From Bacillota bacterium (lineage in GTDB: Bacteria; Bacillota; GCA-003054495; Carboxydocellales; JAJZTU01): DNA of 6,979 bases. The position numbers and the translations under genes are program-made. The stretch is from positions 1 through 6,979 of the forward strand of contig JAJZTU010000182.1 of NCBI GenBank assembly GCA_021848765.1, in the 5' to 3' direction. Position 1 is the first letter of the stretch; each line of letters starts with the position of its first letter. The notes under the pieces are model-generated. The model was not told the origin of the DNA. It did not search any database and was given only the letters and a program-made list of their open reading frames with translations. This document shows, one piece after another, positions 6,947-6,979 of the stretch.

Positions 6947-6954
6947 CCTCCTTT
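6947..6954 (-). promoter_or_regulatory. Ribosome binding site supporting the TTG start of xylG
   Basis: AAAGGAGG on the minus strand is 8 nt upstream of the TTG at 6938. The rest of the right edge (6955-6979) shows no recognisable promoter or terminator, and is probably the gap after, or the end of, an upstream gene. Confidence 0.8.
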
Positions 6955-6979
6955 GACCGCCCCTGTTCCGGATACACCG

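Noticed and set aside
1..6979. CRISPR array, insertion sequence, tRNA or defence system
   Set aside because: I saw no direct repeat array, transposase motif or tRNA-like cloverleaf; almost all bases are within metabolic and transport genes.

Overview
The window is one unidirectional gene cluster on the minus strand, read here in transcription order from right to left. It holds a sugar ABC transporter ATPase (xylG type), its permease (xylH type), a xylose-isomerase-like TIM-barrel protein, a xylulokinase (xylB), an iron-containing alcohol dehydrogenase, and the first 96 codons of a Gfo/Idh/MocA-family oxidoreductase that runs off the left edge. The gaps between genes are 2, 75, 23, 17 and 50 nt by the starts chosen here. 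Most starts have strong purine-rich ribosome binding sites (AGGAGG-like), so the six genes look like one operon or part of one.

The organism is probably a Gram-positive Firmicute of moderate GC content, such as a clostridial or Moorella/Peptococcaceae-like fermenter. This is inferred from the strong Shine-Dalgarno sequences, a TTG start, the tight gene packing and the protein style. No taxonomic marker gene is present, so the assignment is weak.

The likely pathway is ABC import of a pentose (best guess D-xylose), isomerisation to the ketose, and phosphorylation by XylB to xylulose 5-phosphate, which enters the pentose phosphate pathway. The alcohol dehydrogenase could dispose of reducing power or act on a carbonyl or polyol linked to the same substrate. 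The role of the Gfo/Idh/MocA protein cannot be read from its N-terminus. The periplasmic-type sugar-binding protein expected with XylG and XylH is not in the window and would most likely lie upstream, beyond the right edge. No transcriptional regulator or convincing promoter is visible.

The window is mostly an ordinary sugar-utilisation operon. The most interesting element is the isomerase: it keeps much of the xylose isomerase active-site pattern but appears to replace two metal-ligand positions, and it sits beside two oxidoreductases that are not part of the classical xylose pathway. This leaves the true substrate open. No RNA genes, mobile elements, CRISPR arrays or long repeats were seen.
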